Assembly: GCF_030864355.1 (NCBI RefSeq)
Contig: NC_083398.1
Coordinates: forward strand, 1,798,001 to 1,862,000
DNA: 64,000 nt
From: Cutaneotrichosporon cavernicola
Lineage: Eukaryota; Basidiomycota; Tremellomycetes; Trichosporonales; Trichosporonaceae
Reading direction: 5' to 3'
How positions within the stretch are numbered: the stretch's first letter is position 1; the number at the start of each line of letters is the position of its first letter. Position numbers and translations under genes: made by a program. Below the pieces are notes generated by a model. That model was not told where the DNA came from. It worked only from the letters and a program-made list of their open reading frames with translations, and did no database searches. This document shows positions 63,816 through 64,000 of this stretch, piece by piece.

Positions 63816-64000
63816 CGCAGACCATGCCAGACTGTTGGGGAGGGGATCGAGTGTGGGTTTGGCTTGACAAGTGTATTTCGGAGGTCACGTTGAAACAGAA
63901 CTGTTTCACGGCCTCGATACATCTTAGCACACGCGTACTGTACAAGAGAGTTTGGTGCCTGCAACTGAATCTCCCGGTTATTACTGTATTACTACCGCAG

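Noticed and set aside
1..64000. CRISPR arrays, operons with ribosome binding sites, riboswitches
   Set aside because: The window is eukaryotic with spliceosomal introns; no spaced identical repeats with unique spacers and no prokaryotic signals were seen.

Overview
The window is nuclear DNA of a GC-rich fungus. The gene structures point to a basidiomycete yeast of the Tremellomycetes, most likely Trichosporonales; this placement is an inference from gene style, not from a search. Genes are dense and lie on both strands. Most are cut by very small introns (many 30 to 37 bases) with a GTGAGT or GTAAGT donor and a CTGAC-type branch site only a few bases before the acceptor AG. About thirty protein genes and two tRNA genes can be supported. 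All exon joins were built by hand from reading frame, splice signals and family motifs.

Layout. 1-5 kb: a partial Lys/Glu/Val/Pro repeat protein, a Rossmann-fold NAD(P)-binding protein and a small membrane-like protein with a 19-base exon, all on the minus strand. 6-15 kb: a 2-oxoglutarate/Fe(II) oxygenase, a GNAT acetyltransferase, then three related GFA-domain genes with an MFS transporter among them. 14.9-15.5 kb: a secreted CVNH (cyanovirin-N homology) protein gene carrying a one-base frameshift. 15.5-17 kb: direct repeats and a decayed Tc1/mariner-type transposase. 17-23 kb: a secreted sulfatase, a homocysteine S-methyltransferase and a DUF6882-like protein. 24.7 kb: tRNA-Gly(GCC).

25-38 kb looks like a catabolic neighbourhood. 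A GMC oxidoreductase (choline-dehydrogenase type) and a betaine-aldehyde-dehydrogenase type enzyme are divergently transcribed and would together turn choline into glycine betaine. An AIF/FSP1-like FAD oxidoreductase, an amidase, a secreted type-B carboxylesterase and an MFS transporter follow. A short mitochondrial nad5-like insertion sits at about 31.7 kb.

39-47 kb holds two lineage-specific genes. One is a low-complexity coiled-coil protein whose last exon and two of whose introns arose by internal duplication. The other is a 1164-residue protein with a Pro/Ser-rich N-terminus and five regularly spaced Cys-x2-Cys modules of about 95 residues. 47-56 kb carries three Ser/Thr/Pro-rich single-pass membrane proteins on one strand, with tRNA-Tyr (intron-containing) and an F-box-like gene between them. 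57-63.8 kb holds an unknown gene, a short-chain dehydrogenase divergent from a Csm3/Swi3 fork-protection factor, a monocarboxylate-type MFS transporter and a small unknown gene.

The best candidates for something undescribed are the five-module Cys-x2-Cys protein, the tandem birth of two introns around a 27-base exon, and the CVNH gene broken by one base.
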